DNA from: CAYOEV01 sp964403075
GTDB taxonomy: Bacteria; Bacteroidota; Bacteroidia; Cytophagales; Cyclobacteriaceae
Assembly (NCBI GenBank): GCA_964403075.1
Contig: CAYOEV010000023.1
Span: 1 to 46,593, forward strand
Reading direction: 5' to 3'
Length of the DNA: 46,593 bases
Each line of letters opens with the position of its first letter. Positions within the stretch are counted from its first letter, which is position 1. The translations under genes and the position numbers were made by a program. The notes beneath the pieces are model-generated. The model had not been told where the DNA came from. It saw only the letters and a program-made list of their open reading frames with translations, and ran no database searches. Of the stretch, positions 32,514-41,472 are shown piece after piece.

Positions 32514-33074
32514 ATGAAAAAAGCTTGTCTCCTTCTCGGTTGTTTGTTTTTGGTCTTTTTTGCTGAAGCACAGTTTCGGAGAAAATCATCCGCTTTGGAT
32601 AAATTTTATTTCGGCGGTGGTTTGGGTGCTTCTTTTGGCACCAATTTTACTTCAATAAGTGCCTCACCCTTGGTAGGTTATCGCATCACGGATAACTGGT
32701 CGGCGGGGGTTCGCCTCACGTATCAGTACGTAGATCAAACAGTCGTGGGTTTGGGTAATTCCAAGGTTAACTTCAATAATTATGGCGGCGCACTTTTTAC
32801 GCGTTACGTGATCGCCGAACGCTATTTTGCGCATGTAGAATATGAGAGTTTGAGTTTTGAGTTTCCTACTGGCACACTCACCCCCGACGGGGATGTGGCC
32901 ACGGAGCGTGATGGAAATAATGCCTTGTTTCTCGGGGGTGGTTTTCGTGAACCACTTGGTGGTCGGGCTTCATTCAGTCTAACAGCCCTCTACAATGTGC
33001 TTTGGGAAGAAGGAGACCTATATCCTTACGCCAGCCCCATTGTTATTAGGGCAGGTTTTGCTGTGGGTTTTTAA
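32514..33074 (+). CDS. Predicted outer membrane beta-barrel protein
   Basis: A 186-residue protein with a signal peptide (MKKACLLLGCLFLVFFAEA, cleavage probably before Gln20) and a series of alternating amphipathic strands rich in Gly and aromatic residues (FYFGGGLGASFG, VGYRITDNWSAGVRLTYQYV, NNYGGALFTRYVIAERYF). The last residues, AGFAVGF, end in Phe, as usual for barrels inserted by the BAM complex. It resembles small OmpA/OmpW-type barrels of Bacteroidota but I cannot assign a function. It follows the FtsB-like gene by 1 base; its stop overlaps the stop of the convergent dehydrogenase by 4 bases. Confidence 0.8.
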   Translation: MKKACLLLGCLFLVFFAEAQFRRKSSALDKFYFGGGLGASFGTNFTSISASPLVGYRITDNWSAGVRLTYQYVDQTVVGLGNSKVNFNNYGGALFTRYVIAERYFAHVEYESLSFEFPTGTLTPDGDVATERDGNNALFLGGGFREPLGGRASFSLTALYNVLWEEGDLYPYASPIVIRAGFAVGF

Positions 33075-34156
33075 AGCTCCCTACCGTACTGCTTTCCAAG
33101 TGCCTGCAGGTCTTCCACCACTTTTGTCAGGAGTGGAATTCCATTTTTCAACCGTTCCTCTTCGCAAGCCCGTTCAGGGTCTCCTGGAATAAGTACATGG
33201 GTTTCTCCTGATATGGTTTCCGACGACCGGAATCTTTCGATCCACTTATCCATGTGGCTCAGGAATTCTTCTTTGGGACGGAAGGCATCTATTCGCATGG
33301 CGCCGAAGAAGTGACCTATGCCTTCCCCTACCGGATCGTCCGGGGCATCCAGGAATGCAACAAATGGGGGAACCCAGGGACCGTAATTGGCACCGGATAG
33401 CAAGGCGGAAAAAATATCTACTACGGCCCCCAGCGCATAACCTTTATGCGATCCGTGTAGGCGATCGCCACCCAGTGGACGCATGGCGCCGCCTGCTATA
33501 AGACCCCTGGCGTCGGTTGTCATCTCACCATCTTGGTCTTGTAACCAACCTTCTGGGGCTTCTTCACCTTTCCGTTGTAAAACTTCCAGTTTACCATTGG
33601 CAGCCGTAGTGGTGGCCATGTCTAATACGAACGGTGGCTGTTGCCCGGCCGGAATGGCAATAGATATTGGATTGGTACCCAAAAGTCTTTCTTTGGAAAA
33701 GGTAGGGGATACCAACGGGCTGGCATTCGTCATCGAAAGACCAATACAATCCTTTTCCAGCGCCTGCATGCTATGAAACCCGGCGATGCCATAATGATTG
33801 GAATTTTTTACGCTTACCCAACCAGTGCCTACCTGTGCCGCTTTCTCCAGGGCCACCTCCATCCCTTTTCTGGCTACCACCAGGCCCAGGCCTGCGTCAC
33901 CATCGATGACGGCAGTGCTTGGCGTTTCGTGCACAATGCTCACGTTCGGTCTGGGGTTGACCCTTCCCTTTTCATACAAACGAATATAGCCCGCCAGGCG
34001 AGCGACGCCATGTGAATCGATGCCGCGCAGGTCGGCACTTACCAATACTTTGGCCGCATAGGCGGCATCTCCACGTGGGCATCCGATGGATTCAAAAATG
34101 GATTGTGTAAATTGTAGAAGATGTTCGGATGATAAGGTCATAAAGGAAAAATTCAT
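33071..34156 (-). CDS. Ldh family (malate/L-lactate dehydrogenase type 2) oxidoreductase
   Basis: A cytoplasmic NAD(P)-dependent 2-hydroxyacid dehydrogenase of the Ldh_2 family, unrelated to classical lactate/malate dehydrogenases. The 361 residues contain the family motifs ADLRGIDSHGVARL (Arg44, His49), SVKNSNHYGIAG (His121) and GTNPISIAIPAG, and HGSHKGYALGAVVDI. The true substrate (malate, lactate, ureidoglycolate, sulfolactate or similar) cannot be told from sequence. Two starts are possible: Met1 at 34156 or Met6 at 34141; a promoter candidate at 34159-34187 would favour Met6. Its end overlaps the convergent OMP gene by 4 bases; its start is 24 bases from the divergent MuiA-like gene. Confidence 0.9.
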   Translation of the reverse strand: MNFSFMTLSSEHLLQFTQSIFESIGCPRGDAAYAAKVLVSADLRGIDSHGVARLAGYIRLYEKGRVNPRPNVSIVHETPSTAVIDGDAGLGLVVARKGMEVALEKAAQVGTGWVSVKNSNHYGIAGFHSMQALEKDCIGLSMTNASPLVSPTFSKERLLGTNPISIAIPAGQQPPFVLDMATTTAANGKLEVLQRKGEEAPEGWLQDQDGEMTTDARGLIAGGAMRPLGGDRLHGSHKGYALGAVVDIFSALLSGANYGPWVPPFVAFLDAPDDPVGEGIGHFFGAMRIDAFRPKEEFLSHMDKWIERFRSSETISGETHVLIPGDPERACEEERLKNGIPLLTKVVEDLQALGKQYGREL

Positions 34157-34158
34157 CG

Positions 34159-34187
34159 CAAAGTAACGTAAAGTGTAATCATGGAAA
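34159..34187 (-). promoter_or_regulatory. Weak promoter candidate for the Ldh-type dehydrogenase
   Basis: On the - strand, TTACTTTG (34159-34166, one mismatch to TAnnTTTG) lies 17 bases downstream of TTTC (34184-34187). The upstream element falls inside the first codons of the divergent DUF4139 gene. If used, transcription would start at or next to the first ATG and translation would begin at the Met at 34141. Confidence 0.3.
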
Positions 34188-35770
34188 AATTGCTTGTTTT
34201 GCTATTCATGTTAAGTGCCCTGGTGTGCCAGTCTAAAGAGGTGCCTTCGCGTGTAACGGCTGTCATTGTTTTCCAAACTCGTGCGGAAGTCACCCGCGAA
34301 GCAACCGTTCAATTGACTGCTGGTACGCACGAATTGGTATTTGGCGGTATTTCTACCGCTATCGATGTGAATTCTATTCGGGTAAACGGAAAGGGGCGCT
34401 TGACGCTTCTTGGCATCAGCTACCGTCAGAATTATTTGAACCAAGGGGCTTTGCCTGATTACTTGAAACGGTTGAAAGACCGCATTGCAGAATTGGAGCA
34501 AACCATCCAACAATCCAACAATCGGTCAGGGGCTTTGACCACCGAGGCCAACTTGCTGAACAACAATCAACAATTTAAGGGAGAAAATGCCAATCTTTCG
34601 GTAGCTGAGCTTCGGGACATGGCAGATTATTTCCGAACACGCACACTAGCCATAAGCAATGAGCAATTGGAGGTGAAGGCGACCATTGATGAGGCGGAAA
34701 AAGAGTTGCAAAAAGTCAAGGCCCAATTGAATGAACGCAGCCAGGGTTACAACCAGAGCGCTGGAGAAATTGTGATCAATGTAGAAGCTGAACAAGCCAG
34801 CTCTATAAATATCGAAATTTCCTACCTGGTGAGCCGGGTAGGCTGGCAGGCTACGTACGATATACGGGCGCAGGAGGTAGGTGCTCCCTTACAACTTACA
34901 TACAAAGCGCAGGTCTTTCAGCGCACAGGGGAAAACTGGAATCAGGTAAAGCTGACCTTGTCTACGGGAGATCCGACGGCAAACATGAATAAGCCAGACC
35001 TGAATCCGCAATACCTGGAAATCGCCGACCCGCTGGTGGGCTACAACAAAAACGGTATTCAATCAAAAAAAATGAGGTCGATGAATAACGTGGTGTATAT
35101 GGAATCGGCGGCAGATGAGGAGGAGGTTTTGGCAGACTTAGAGGTGAATACCGTCACGCAGACTTTTTATACCAACTATGAGATTGCAGAGGTTTATGAT
35201 CTCCCATCCAGCAACAAGCCAGTAAATGTGGCCATTCGTGATCAGGAAATTCAGGCCACCTATGAGTACCAGACCGTACCAAAAAAAAGGAATCGAGTGT
35301 TTCTTGTCGCCAATATTAAAGACTGGGGGCAACTGGTGCTTTTGCCAGGAACCATGAATGTATTTTTTGAGGGGGGGTATGTGGGGGAAACCCAAATGAA
35401 CCCGCAAACAACTGAAGAGGAACTTACCCTTTCGCTGGGGTATGATCCAGGCATCACGGTTAAGCGCGAGCCAATTCAGGACCTGACTTCCCGTAAAACC
35501 ATCGGCAGCAACATCACAGAAGCGCATGCCTATGTGATAGAGGTGCGTAACAATAAAAAAGCTTCCATTGATCTGGTTGTTGAGGATCAGGTGCCGGTGG
35601 TGCGCGACAGTGACATCAAGCTGGAAGTCCTAGAAACGGATGGAGCTGAACTAAATGAAAACACCGGTCTACTGAAATGGCGCAGCCAGTTGGGGCCGGG
35701 TGAACAACTACGGAAAACCATTAGGTATGAAGTAAAGTATCCAAAGAACAAACGACTCAGCGGTCTTTGA
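34181..35770 (+). CDS. Secreted DUF4139 (MuiA family) protein
   Basis: A 529-residue exported protein of the 'mucoidy inhibitor MuiA' family; its biochemical role is not known to me. A signal peptide covers about residues 1-18 (MEKLLVLLFMLSALVCQS; the -1 residue before Cys16 is Val, so a lipobox is doubtful). The N-terminal DUF4140-like domain (about 20-95) is followed by a Gln/Asn/Glu-rich coiled coil (about 95-200) and the C-terminal DUF4139 beta domain (INIEISYLVSRVGWQATYDI onward, ending KTIRYEVKYPKNKR). It diverges from the dehydrogenase gene with 24 bases between starts. A hairpin without T-run (35759-35775) spans its stop. Confidence 0.88.
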   Translation: MEKLLVLLFMLSALVCQSKEVPSRVTAVIVFQTRAEVTREATVQLTAGTHELVFGGISTAIDVNSIRVNGKGRLTLLGISYRQNYLNQGALPDYLKRLKDRIAELEQTIQQSNNRSGALTTEANLLNNNQQFKGENANLSVAELRDMADYFRTRTLAISNEQLEVKATIDEAEKELQKVKAQLNERSQGYNQSAGEIVINVEAEQASSINIEISYLVSRVGWQATYDIRAQEVGAPLQLTYKAQVFQRTGENWNQVKLTLSTGDPTANMNKPDLNPQYLEIADPLVGYNKNGIQSKKMRSMNNVVYMESAADEEEVLADLEVNTVTQTFYTNYEIAEVYDLPSSNKPVNVAIRDQEIQATYEYQTVPKKRNRVFLVANIKDWGQLVLLPGTMNVFFEGGYVGETQMNPQTTEEELTLSLGYDPGITVKREPIQDLTSRKTIGSNITEAHAYVIEVRNNKKASIDLVVEDQVPVVRDSDIKLEVLETDGAELNENTGLLKWRSQLGPGEQLRKTIRYEVKYPKNKRLSGL

Positions 35771-35775
35771 CCGTT
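35759..35775 (+). other. Hairpin across the stop codon of the DUF4139 gene
   Basis: AGCGGTC (35759-35765) pairs with GACCGTT (35769-35775), one G-U, around TTT; the TGA stop (35768-35770) begins in the loop. No T-run follows, so it is not a normal terminator. The remaining gap up to 35861 shows no clear promoter. Confidence 0.4.
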
Positions 35776-35861
35776 AGACAGAAATCTCTGCCGGCCAACA
35801 GAAAGCTGTCAGCATAGGCTTACATTTTTCATGACATTTAAATAGACAAATAAATTAGAAT

Positions 35862-38648
35862 ATGTTTTTAAAGCGAATACTACTGTCCATTGGATATCTG
35901 GGGTTCCTCCTTACCGCTTACGGTCAGGAGGATTTTCAATTCGATCTGGACCAATTAAAAATCGAACACCAAACTTATACGTTAAGCAATGGGCTAACCC
36001 TTATTGTTCATGAGGATACAAAAGCCCCGATTGTGGCGGTGAATGTATGGTACCATGTTGGATCCAAGAATGAGCCGGAAGGGAAAACCGGTTTTGCTCA
36101 TCTGTTCGAGCATTTGATGTTCAACGGCAGCGAAAATTTCAATGATGATTATTTTCAGGCCATGGAATCTATAGGGGCCACCACGCTTAATGGCACGACC
36201 TGGTTTGACAGGACCAACTACTTCCAGAATGTACCAAAAGAAGCGCTGGATGTGGCTTTATTTATGGAATCCGATCGCATGGGTCATTTCAAGGGTGCCA
36301 TCACGCAGGAGCGATTGGATGAGCAACGCGACGTGGTAAAAAATGAAAAGCGTCAGGGAGATAATCAGCCTTACGGAAAGACTGAGTACCGGGTACTGGC
36401 CAACTGCTATCCGGCAGGGCACCCCTACAGCCATAGCACCATCGGTTCAATGGACGATCTGAATGACGCTTCATTAGAGGATGTAAAAGAATGGTTTAGC
36501 AAGTACTATGGGGCCGCAAACGCTGTGGTCGTGGTAGCTGGTGATATTTCTGCAGATGAAGCGTACGAACGTGTGAATGAATACTTCGGAGACGTTGAGC
36601 CTGGTCCTCCAGTCACACACCCTCAGGTGAATATTGCCAAAAGAAGTGGTACTATCGAAGAAGTCATGCAAGATAACGTGCCTCAGGTGCGGTATTACAT
36701 GGTCTGGAATGTACCTGAATTTGGCAGTCAGGAGGTTACATACCTCGATCTGACCGCCAATGTATTGTCTAGCGGCAAAAACTCACGGCTTTACAAACGC
36801 CTAGTCTATGACAATCAGATTGCTTCAAGCGTGAGGGCTTACGTGGAGGACAATGAAATTGGCTCGCGTTTTTACATCGAGGCGGATGTTAAGCCGGGTG
36901 TAACACCAGAGAAGGTGAAAATGGCCATAAACGAAGAACTAAGGCGTTTCCTTAAGGAGGGACCTACACAGGAGGAGCTGAACCGAATTAAAACTCAGTA
37001 TTTTGCGGACTTTACGCGTGGCATCGAGGGTATTGGTGGTTTTGGCGGAAAATCAGATATTTTGGCGCGTTACCAGGTGTACCAAGGCGAGGCTGCTCAT
37101 TACATGCAGGTGTTAGAATGGGTAAAATCAGCGACTGCTGCGGATTTAAAGGAGACTGCTTCAAACTGGCTATCTGATGGACTCTACCTTTTAAAGGTGG
37201 TGCCATTTCCAAAGTACAATGCGGTGGCTACTGAAGTAGATAGAAGTAAAGGATTGCCAGAGTTGGGCAAGGCCTCAGAAGTGAAATTTCCAAACGTTCA
37301 GGAGGCCACCTTGTCAAATGGCATCCGGGTGTTATTGGCAGAGCGGCACAACGTTCCGCTCGTAGAGATGAGTCTTAGATTAAATGCCGGCTATTCTGCC
37401 GATCAGGGGGGGAAACCCGGCACGGCACAGTTGACCTTAAGCATGTTGGATGAAGGCAGCAAAAATCGAAATGCACTGGAAATATCCAAACTGGAACAAT
37501 CGCTGGGTGCTGAAATAGGTACAGGAAGCTCATTAGATGAGTCGTTTGTTTCTTTAAGTGCATTGGTGCCAAGACTTGATGAAAGTCTGGATTTGTGGGC
37601 GGACATCATTTTGAATCCGGCATTTCCTCAAGCTGATTTCGAGCGACTTAAGCAACAACAGATGGTGAGCATACAGCAAGAAAAAGCCCAGCCGGTGGCC
37701 ATGGCTTTGCGGGTATTTCCCAAATTGATGTACGGAGAGGACCATGCCTATGGTGTTCCCTTCACTGGCTCGGGGTACGAAGGCACCGTGTCTAATATCG
37801 GTCGTGAAGATTTGATTAATTTTTATAACACCTGGTTCAAGCCCAATAATGCGACCCTCACGGTTGCAGGGGATATCACCATGGATGAGTTAAAACCAAA
37901 GCTAGAAAGTCTCTTCAAAAAGTGGAAAGAAGGTACGGTGCCTGAAAAGAATTTAGCTTCAGTAGCTGTGCCTAAAAATAAAGTCTATCTGATGGATCGT
38001 CCTGGATCACCGCAAACGGTTCTTTTTGCAGGTTATCCAGTAGCGCCATACGGCCAGGTGAGTGAGGAGGCGCGACAGATGATGAATAACATCTTGGGCG
38101 GTGAATTTACCAGTCGCATCAATATGAATCTTCGGGAAGATAAAGGGTGGGCCTATGGTGCCTTTTCACTCATTTTTAACGCAAAAGGCCAAAGACCTTT
38201 CCTGATTTACGCGCCCGTTCAAACGGACAAAGCGGCTGAGTCTATGGAGGAAATTCAGAAAGAGTTGTCAGGCTATATCTCAGATAATCCACCTACTTCT
38301 AAAGAATTAGAGAAGACGAAGAAAAACGAAGTGCTCCAGTTACCGGGTCAGTGGGAATCGTTGGGCAGTGTGTTGAGCTCTTTGAATCAAATTGTATCTT
38401 ATAACTTGTCTAGGGATTATTATGAAGGCTATGCAGATCAGGTGCGAGGGGTAGCAGTGGGCGACATTCAAGCGGTAGCCGAAGAGTTTGTAAATCCAAA
38501 AGCCCTTAGCTGGGTGGTCATTGGCGATCGCGCCCAAATTGAAGAAAAGATAAAAGCATTGGGATATGGAGAGATCGTGCGCATTGATGCGGATGGCAAT
38601 GTACTATCATTCGAAGAGCAACAATTGGGCGTGGAGGGTCAAGACTGA
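35862..38648 (+). CDS. Two-domain M16 family zinc metalloprotease, exported
   Basis: A 928-residue pitrilysin/insulinase-like protease. A signal peptide (MFLKRILLSIGYLGFLLTAYG) is probably cut before Gln22. The N-terminal M16 domain has the inverted zinc motif HLFEH (His80, Glu83, His84) and the distal Glu162 (VVKNEKRQ). The C-terminal half (from about 475, VQEATLSNGIRVLLAERHNV) repeats the fold but has TAQLTLSML at the zinc-motif position and so is catalytically dead, as is usual for these fusions. It probably degrades peptides in the periplasm. It follows the MuiA-like gene by 91 bases and ends 20 bases before a bidirectional terminator. Confidence 0.95.
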   Translation: MFLKRILLSIGYLGFLLTAYGQEDFQFDLDQLKIEHQTYTLSNGLTLIVHEDTKAPIVAVNVWYHVGSKNEPEGKTGFAHLFEHLMFNGSENFNDDYFQAMESIGATTLNGTTWFDRTNYFQNVPKEALDVALFMESDRMGHFKGAITQERLDEQRDVVKNEKRQGDNQPYGKTEYRVLANCYPAGHPYSHSTIGSMDDLNDASLEDVKEWFSKYYGAANAVVVVAGDISADEAYERVNEYFGDVEPGPPVTHPQVNIAKRSGTIEEVMQDNVPQVRYYMVWNVPEFGSQEVTYLDLTANVLSSGKNSRLYKRLVYDNQIASSVRAYVEDNEIGSRFYIEADVKPGVTPEKVKMAINEELRRFLKEGPTQEELNRIKTQYFADFTRGIEGIGGFGGKSDILARYQVYQGEAAHYMQVLEWVKSATAADLKETASNWLSDGLYLLKVVPFPKYNAVATEVDRSKGLPELGKASEVKFPNVQEATLSNGIRVLLAERHNVPLVEMSLRLNAGYSADQGGKPGTAQLTLSMLDEGSKNRNALEISKLEQSLGAEIGTGSSLDESFVSLSALVPRLDESLDLWADIILNPAFPQADFERLKQQQMVSIQQEKAQPVAMALRVFPKLMYGEDHAYGVPFTGSGYEGTVSNIGREDLINFYNTWFKPNNATLTVAGDITMDELKPKLESLFKKWKEGTVPEKNLASVAVPKNKVYLMDRPGSPQTVLFAGYPVAPYGQVSEEARQMMNNILGGEFTSRINMNLREDKGWAYGAFSLIFNAKGQRPFLIYAPVQTDKAAESMEEIQKELSGYISDNPPTSKELEKTKKNEVLQLPGQWESLGSVLSSLNQIVSYNLSRDYYEGYADQVRGVAVGDIQAVAEEFVNPKALSWVVIGDRAQIEEKIKALGYGEIVRIDADGNVLSFEEQQLGVEGQD

Positions 38649-38668
38649 CGCATCTGACCGCCTATGAG

Positions 38669-38700
38669 AAAAAGCCTGCTTTAATGAGTAGGCTTTTTTT
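38669..38700. terminator. Bidirectional terminator between the M16 and Ppx/GppA genes
   Basis: AAAAAGCCTGCT (38669-38680) pairs over 12 positions (one G-U) with AGTAGGCTTTTT (38687-38698) around a TTAATG loop. It has a T-run on the + side (TTTTTTT) and, on the - strand, TTCTC after AAAAAGC-type pairing gives a T-run as well. The right arm also codes for the last residues (KPTH) of the - strand Ppx/GppA gene, and its TAA stop lies in the loop (38681-38683). Confidence 0.85.
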
Positions 38701-39643
38701 GTGAAGCCACATCCAATTCGCTTATTCGATCCAATAGACTTAATAGTACGCCTTCCTTCAGGGCGTAGGAAGAAACGCGGATTTGCTGGATGTTGCAGGT
38801 TTTGAGCACATAATCAACCAATATACTTGCCACTACGATCATGTCTACGCGCATTTCTATCATACCCGGTATGGCCAGCCTTTCTTCACGAGTTTTGGCC
38901 AGTAACTGTTTGTAGGCATTACGGAAGCCATCCATGGTCAAGGGAAGCTCCGTGGGCTCCAGGCTGCGTTCGATGGCCTCTTCGAAACAATATATGTCAC
39001 TCAGGGTATCAAAAGTACCCGAACAGCCGACCAAAGTGGTGGGTTCATATTTTTCAACGGCCTCGTGCAGTGGAGCCAGATGTTCGGCGAAGTGCGCCCG
39101 CAAGTGCTGAATGGCCGACGAAGAAATCGGATCTGCATCGTGAAAAGTCTCTACCAATCGCTGACCGCCAATTTCAAAACTCTGCATCCAAACAGGTTGC
39201 TGCTCGCCAGTGATGATGAACTCGCAGCTGCCCCCTCCAATGTCCATGATCAAAGAGGTTTCCGGGAAAGTACTCACTGCTCGTTTTACGCCATAGTAAA
39301 TGTATTCAGCTTCTTCCATCCCGGAGATGATGTGGACGTTGATACCGGTTGCAGCCTTTACCTTACTCACCAGTTCATTGCCGTTTGAAGCATTTCGTAT
39401 GGCACTCGTGGCCGTGGCATGAATGACATCTACTTGGAATTCGTCTATGATATCCTTGAAAAAACGCATGGCATCGATGGCTCGGGTTTCCGCCTCGGCA
39501 GTGATTTTTCCATCGTTAATTCCTTTTTCTCCTATTTTAACTGCTTTTCTTTCCCGTAGCAACACCCTGAATAATCCCTTGTCCACCGCTGCGATCAGCA
39601 GGTGGAAAGTATTGGTGCCCATGTCGATGACTGCAAGCTTCAT
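38681..39643 (-). CDS. Ppx/GppA family phosphatase, short form
   Basis: A member of the actin-fold exopolyphosphatase / pppGpp phosphohydrolase family. The 320 residues contain the phosphate-1 motif IDMGTNTFHLLI (6-17), ATATSAIRNASNG (about 76-88), the likely catalytic Glu111 (SGMEEAEYI) and phosphate-2 DIGGGS (134-139). At about 320 residues it has the two actin-like domains but lacks the C-terminal HD-type half of the 500-residue E. coli Ppx/GppA. It may act on polyphosphate or (p)ppGpp; sequence does not decide. It is convergent with the M16 gene and shares its terminator. Confidence 0.92.
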   Translation of the reverse strand: MKLAVIDMGTNTFHLLIAAVDKGLFRVLLRERKAVKIGEKGINDGKITAEAETRAIDAMRFFKDIIDEFQVDVIHATATSAIRNASNGNELVSKVKAATGINVHIISGMEEAEYIYYGVKRAVSTFPETSLIMDIGGGSCEFIITGEQQPVWMQSFEIGGQRLVETFHDADPISSSAIQHLRAHFAEHLAPLHEAVEKYEPTTLVGCSGTFDTLSDIYCFEEAIERSLEPTELPLTMDGFRNAYKQLLAKTREERLAIPGMIEMRVDMIVVASILVDYVLKTCNIQQIRVSSYALKEGVLLSLLDRISELDVASQKKPTH

Positions 39644-39791
39644 GATTGATTTTCCCGGCGCAAGTTAATAGGTAACAACTGAGGTATAAAAACCATACCA
39701 ACTATTTCCCTAGCTTAACTTTCCTAATGCACAAAAGAGGTGATCAAAAAATCAGCCTCTATATTTACCAAGATCTATAAATATTTTATCC

Positions 39792-41378
39792 ATGAGTGCT
39801 GACAAACCCAAGACGCCAACTTTCCTTGTTTCCAAAGCGGAAAAGAATGCCCAACTCAATGCTTTGAACAATGAGGCCTATGCAGGAGGCGGAGAAGCTC
39901 GAATTGCCAAGCAGCACGAAAAGGGTAAGCTGACTGCAAGGGAGCGCATCGAGTTGTTACTGGACCCCGGGTCATTTGAAGAAATTGGTCGCTTTGTTCA
40001 ACATCGAACGCAGGAATTTGGCATGGATCAACAACATTACCTGGGGGATGGCATCGTCACGGGATTCGGAAAAATCGACGGTCGACTGGTCTATGTGTTT
40101 GCCCATGATTTCACCGTATTTGGTGGCTCACTTTCGGAAACTTTTGCCGAAAAAACTGTCAAAATCATGGATTTAGCCATGCAAAATGGCGCACCCATCA
40201 TTGGTCTGAATGACTCCGGTGGGGCCAGAATTCAGGAAGGGGTTCGTTCTCTTGGAGGATATGCAGATATTTTTTATCGAAATACACGCGCTTCAGGAGT
40301 TGTGCCGCAAATTTCAGCAGTCATGGGCCCTTGTGCGGGAGGTGCCGTTTATTCTCCCGCCATCACAGATTTTGTCTTCATGGTGGAGCAAAGCAGCTAC
40401 ATGTTTGTGACAGGACCAAATGTGGTAAAAACGGTAACCAACGAGGAAGTGACCAGTGAAGAGTTGGGTGGTGCCCAGGCGCATGCCAGCAAAAGTGGGG
40501 TCACACATTTTGCATCGGCCAACGAGGTGCAATGCATCCAGGACATCAAAAAACTGCTTGGCTACATTCCTTCCAACTGCGAGGATGAACCGCCACTATC
40601 TCCTTATGACTTTTCGGTAGATGAAACCAGAGAGGTGTTGGAGAATGTGCTTCCGGATAATCCCAACCAGCCATATGACATGCACGACGTCATTACCGGC
40701 ATCATCGATGAGGAGAGTTTCTTTGAAGTCCATAAAGACTATGCAGAAAACATCATCTGTGGTTTTGCCCGGTTAGGTGGTCGTAGCCTGGGTATTGTGG
40801 CCAATCAGCCCATGCACATTGCCGGAGTACTGGACATCGACTCAAGTAAAAAGGGCGCCAGGTTTGTACGGTTTTGTGACGCCTTTAATGTTCCGCTTCT
40901 GGTGCTGGTGGATGTGCCCGGCTTTCTTCCTGGCACAGACCAGGAATGGAATGGTATCATTTCCAATGGTGCCAAACTTTTGTATGCCTTTAGTGAGGCC
41001 ACCGTGCCCCGGATTTCTGTCATCACACGAAAAGCCTATGGTGGGGCTTATGATGTAATGAATTCCAAACATATCGGTGCAGATATGAACTATGCCTGGC
41101 CCACGGCGGAGATCGCTGTCATGGGTGCGCAGGGTGCCTCTGAGATTATCTTCAGAAAAGAGATTCAGTCGGCGAACGATCCGAATGAAAAGCTACAAGA
41201 AAAAATAGATGAATACACCACCTTATTCGCCAATCCGTACGCGGCAGCTGGTAGAGGCTTTATTGATGAAGTGATTTTCCCGCGCAATACCCGTAAAAAG
41301 CTGATGAAGGCATTTGAAATGTTGGAAAATAAAGTAGATAATGTTCCCCGTAAGAAGCATGGAAACATCCCCTTATAG
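39792..41378 (+). CDS. Acyl-CoA carboxylase carboxyltransferase (beta) subunit, propionyl-CoA carboxylase type
   Basis: The carboxyltransferase component of a biotin-dependent acyl-CoA carboxylase, moving CO2 from carboxybiotin to propionyl- or methylcrotonyl-type CoA. The 528 residues hold both crotonase-like halves: N-half with GGSLSETFAEKTVKIMDLA and NDSGGARIQEGVRSLGGYA, GPCAGGAVYSPAITDF (acyl-CoA oxyanion hole); C-half with VDVPGFLPGTDQE, ITRKAYGGAYDVMNSKHIGA split across strands and GAQGASEIIF. Length matches PccB/MmdA. No biotin carboxylase or biotin carrier gene is adjacent, so partners are encoded elsewhere. A short GC-rich hairpin (41369-41381) spans its stop. Confidence 0.95.
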   Translation: MSADKPKTPTFLVSKAEKNAQLNALNNEAYAGGGEARIAKQHEKGKLTARERIELLLDPGSFEEIGRFVQHRTQEFGMDQQHYLGDGIVTGFGKIDGRLVYVFAHDFTVFGGSLSETFAEKTVKIMDLAMQNGAPIIGLNDSGGARIQEGVRSLGGYADIFYRNTRASGVVPQISAVMGPCAGGAVYSPAITDFVFMVEQSSYMFVTGPNVVKTVTNEEVTSEELGGAQAHASKSGVTHFASANEVQCIQDIKKLLGYIPSNCEDEPPLSPYDFSVDETREVLENVLPDNPNQPYDMHDVITGIIDEESFFEVHKDYAENIICGFARLGGRSLGIVANQPMHIAGVLDIDSSKKGARFVRFCDAFNVPLLVLVDVPGFLPGTDQEWNGIISNGAKLLYAFSEATVPRISVITRKAYGGAYDVMNSKHIGADMNYAWPTAEIAVMGAQGASEIIFRKEIQSANDPNEKLQEKIDEYTTLFANPYAAAGRGFIDEVIFPRNTRKKLMKAFEMLENKVDNVPRKKHGNIPL

Positions 41379-41381
41379 GGG
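41369..41381 (+). other. Hairpin across the stop codon of the carboxyltransferase gene
   Basis: CCCCT (41369-41373) and AGGGG (41377-41381) pair around TAT; the TAG stop (41376-41378) straddles loop and right arm. No T-run follows, so it is not a convincing terminator. Confidence 0.4.
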
Positions 41382-41472
41382 CTCATTCAGTCTTGCGTAG
41401 CCGACCCTAGCTCTTGCGCAAAAAGTGAGACACTCTGCGCGTGAATTTTTTGCATGAAGCATCCGAAGATTT

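Noticed and set aside
33483..34015. Open frames antisense to the Ldh-type dehydrogenase
   Set aside because: No homology-like character; they are shadows of a well-supported gene on the other strand.
39644..39791. Promoters between Ppx/GppA and the carboxyltransferase (TATATTTA at 39760, TAACTTTC at 39716)
   Set aside because: Each has a mismatch in the conserved last base and no TTTG at a suitable distance; both strands must have promoters here but I cannot place them.
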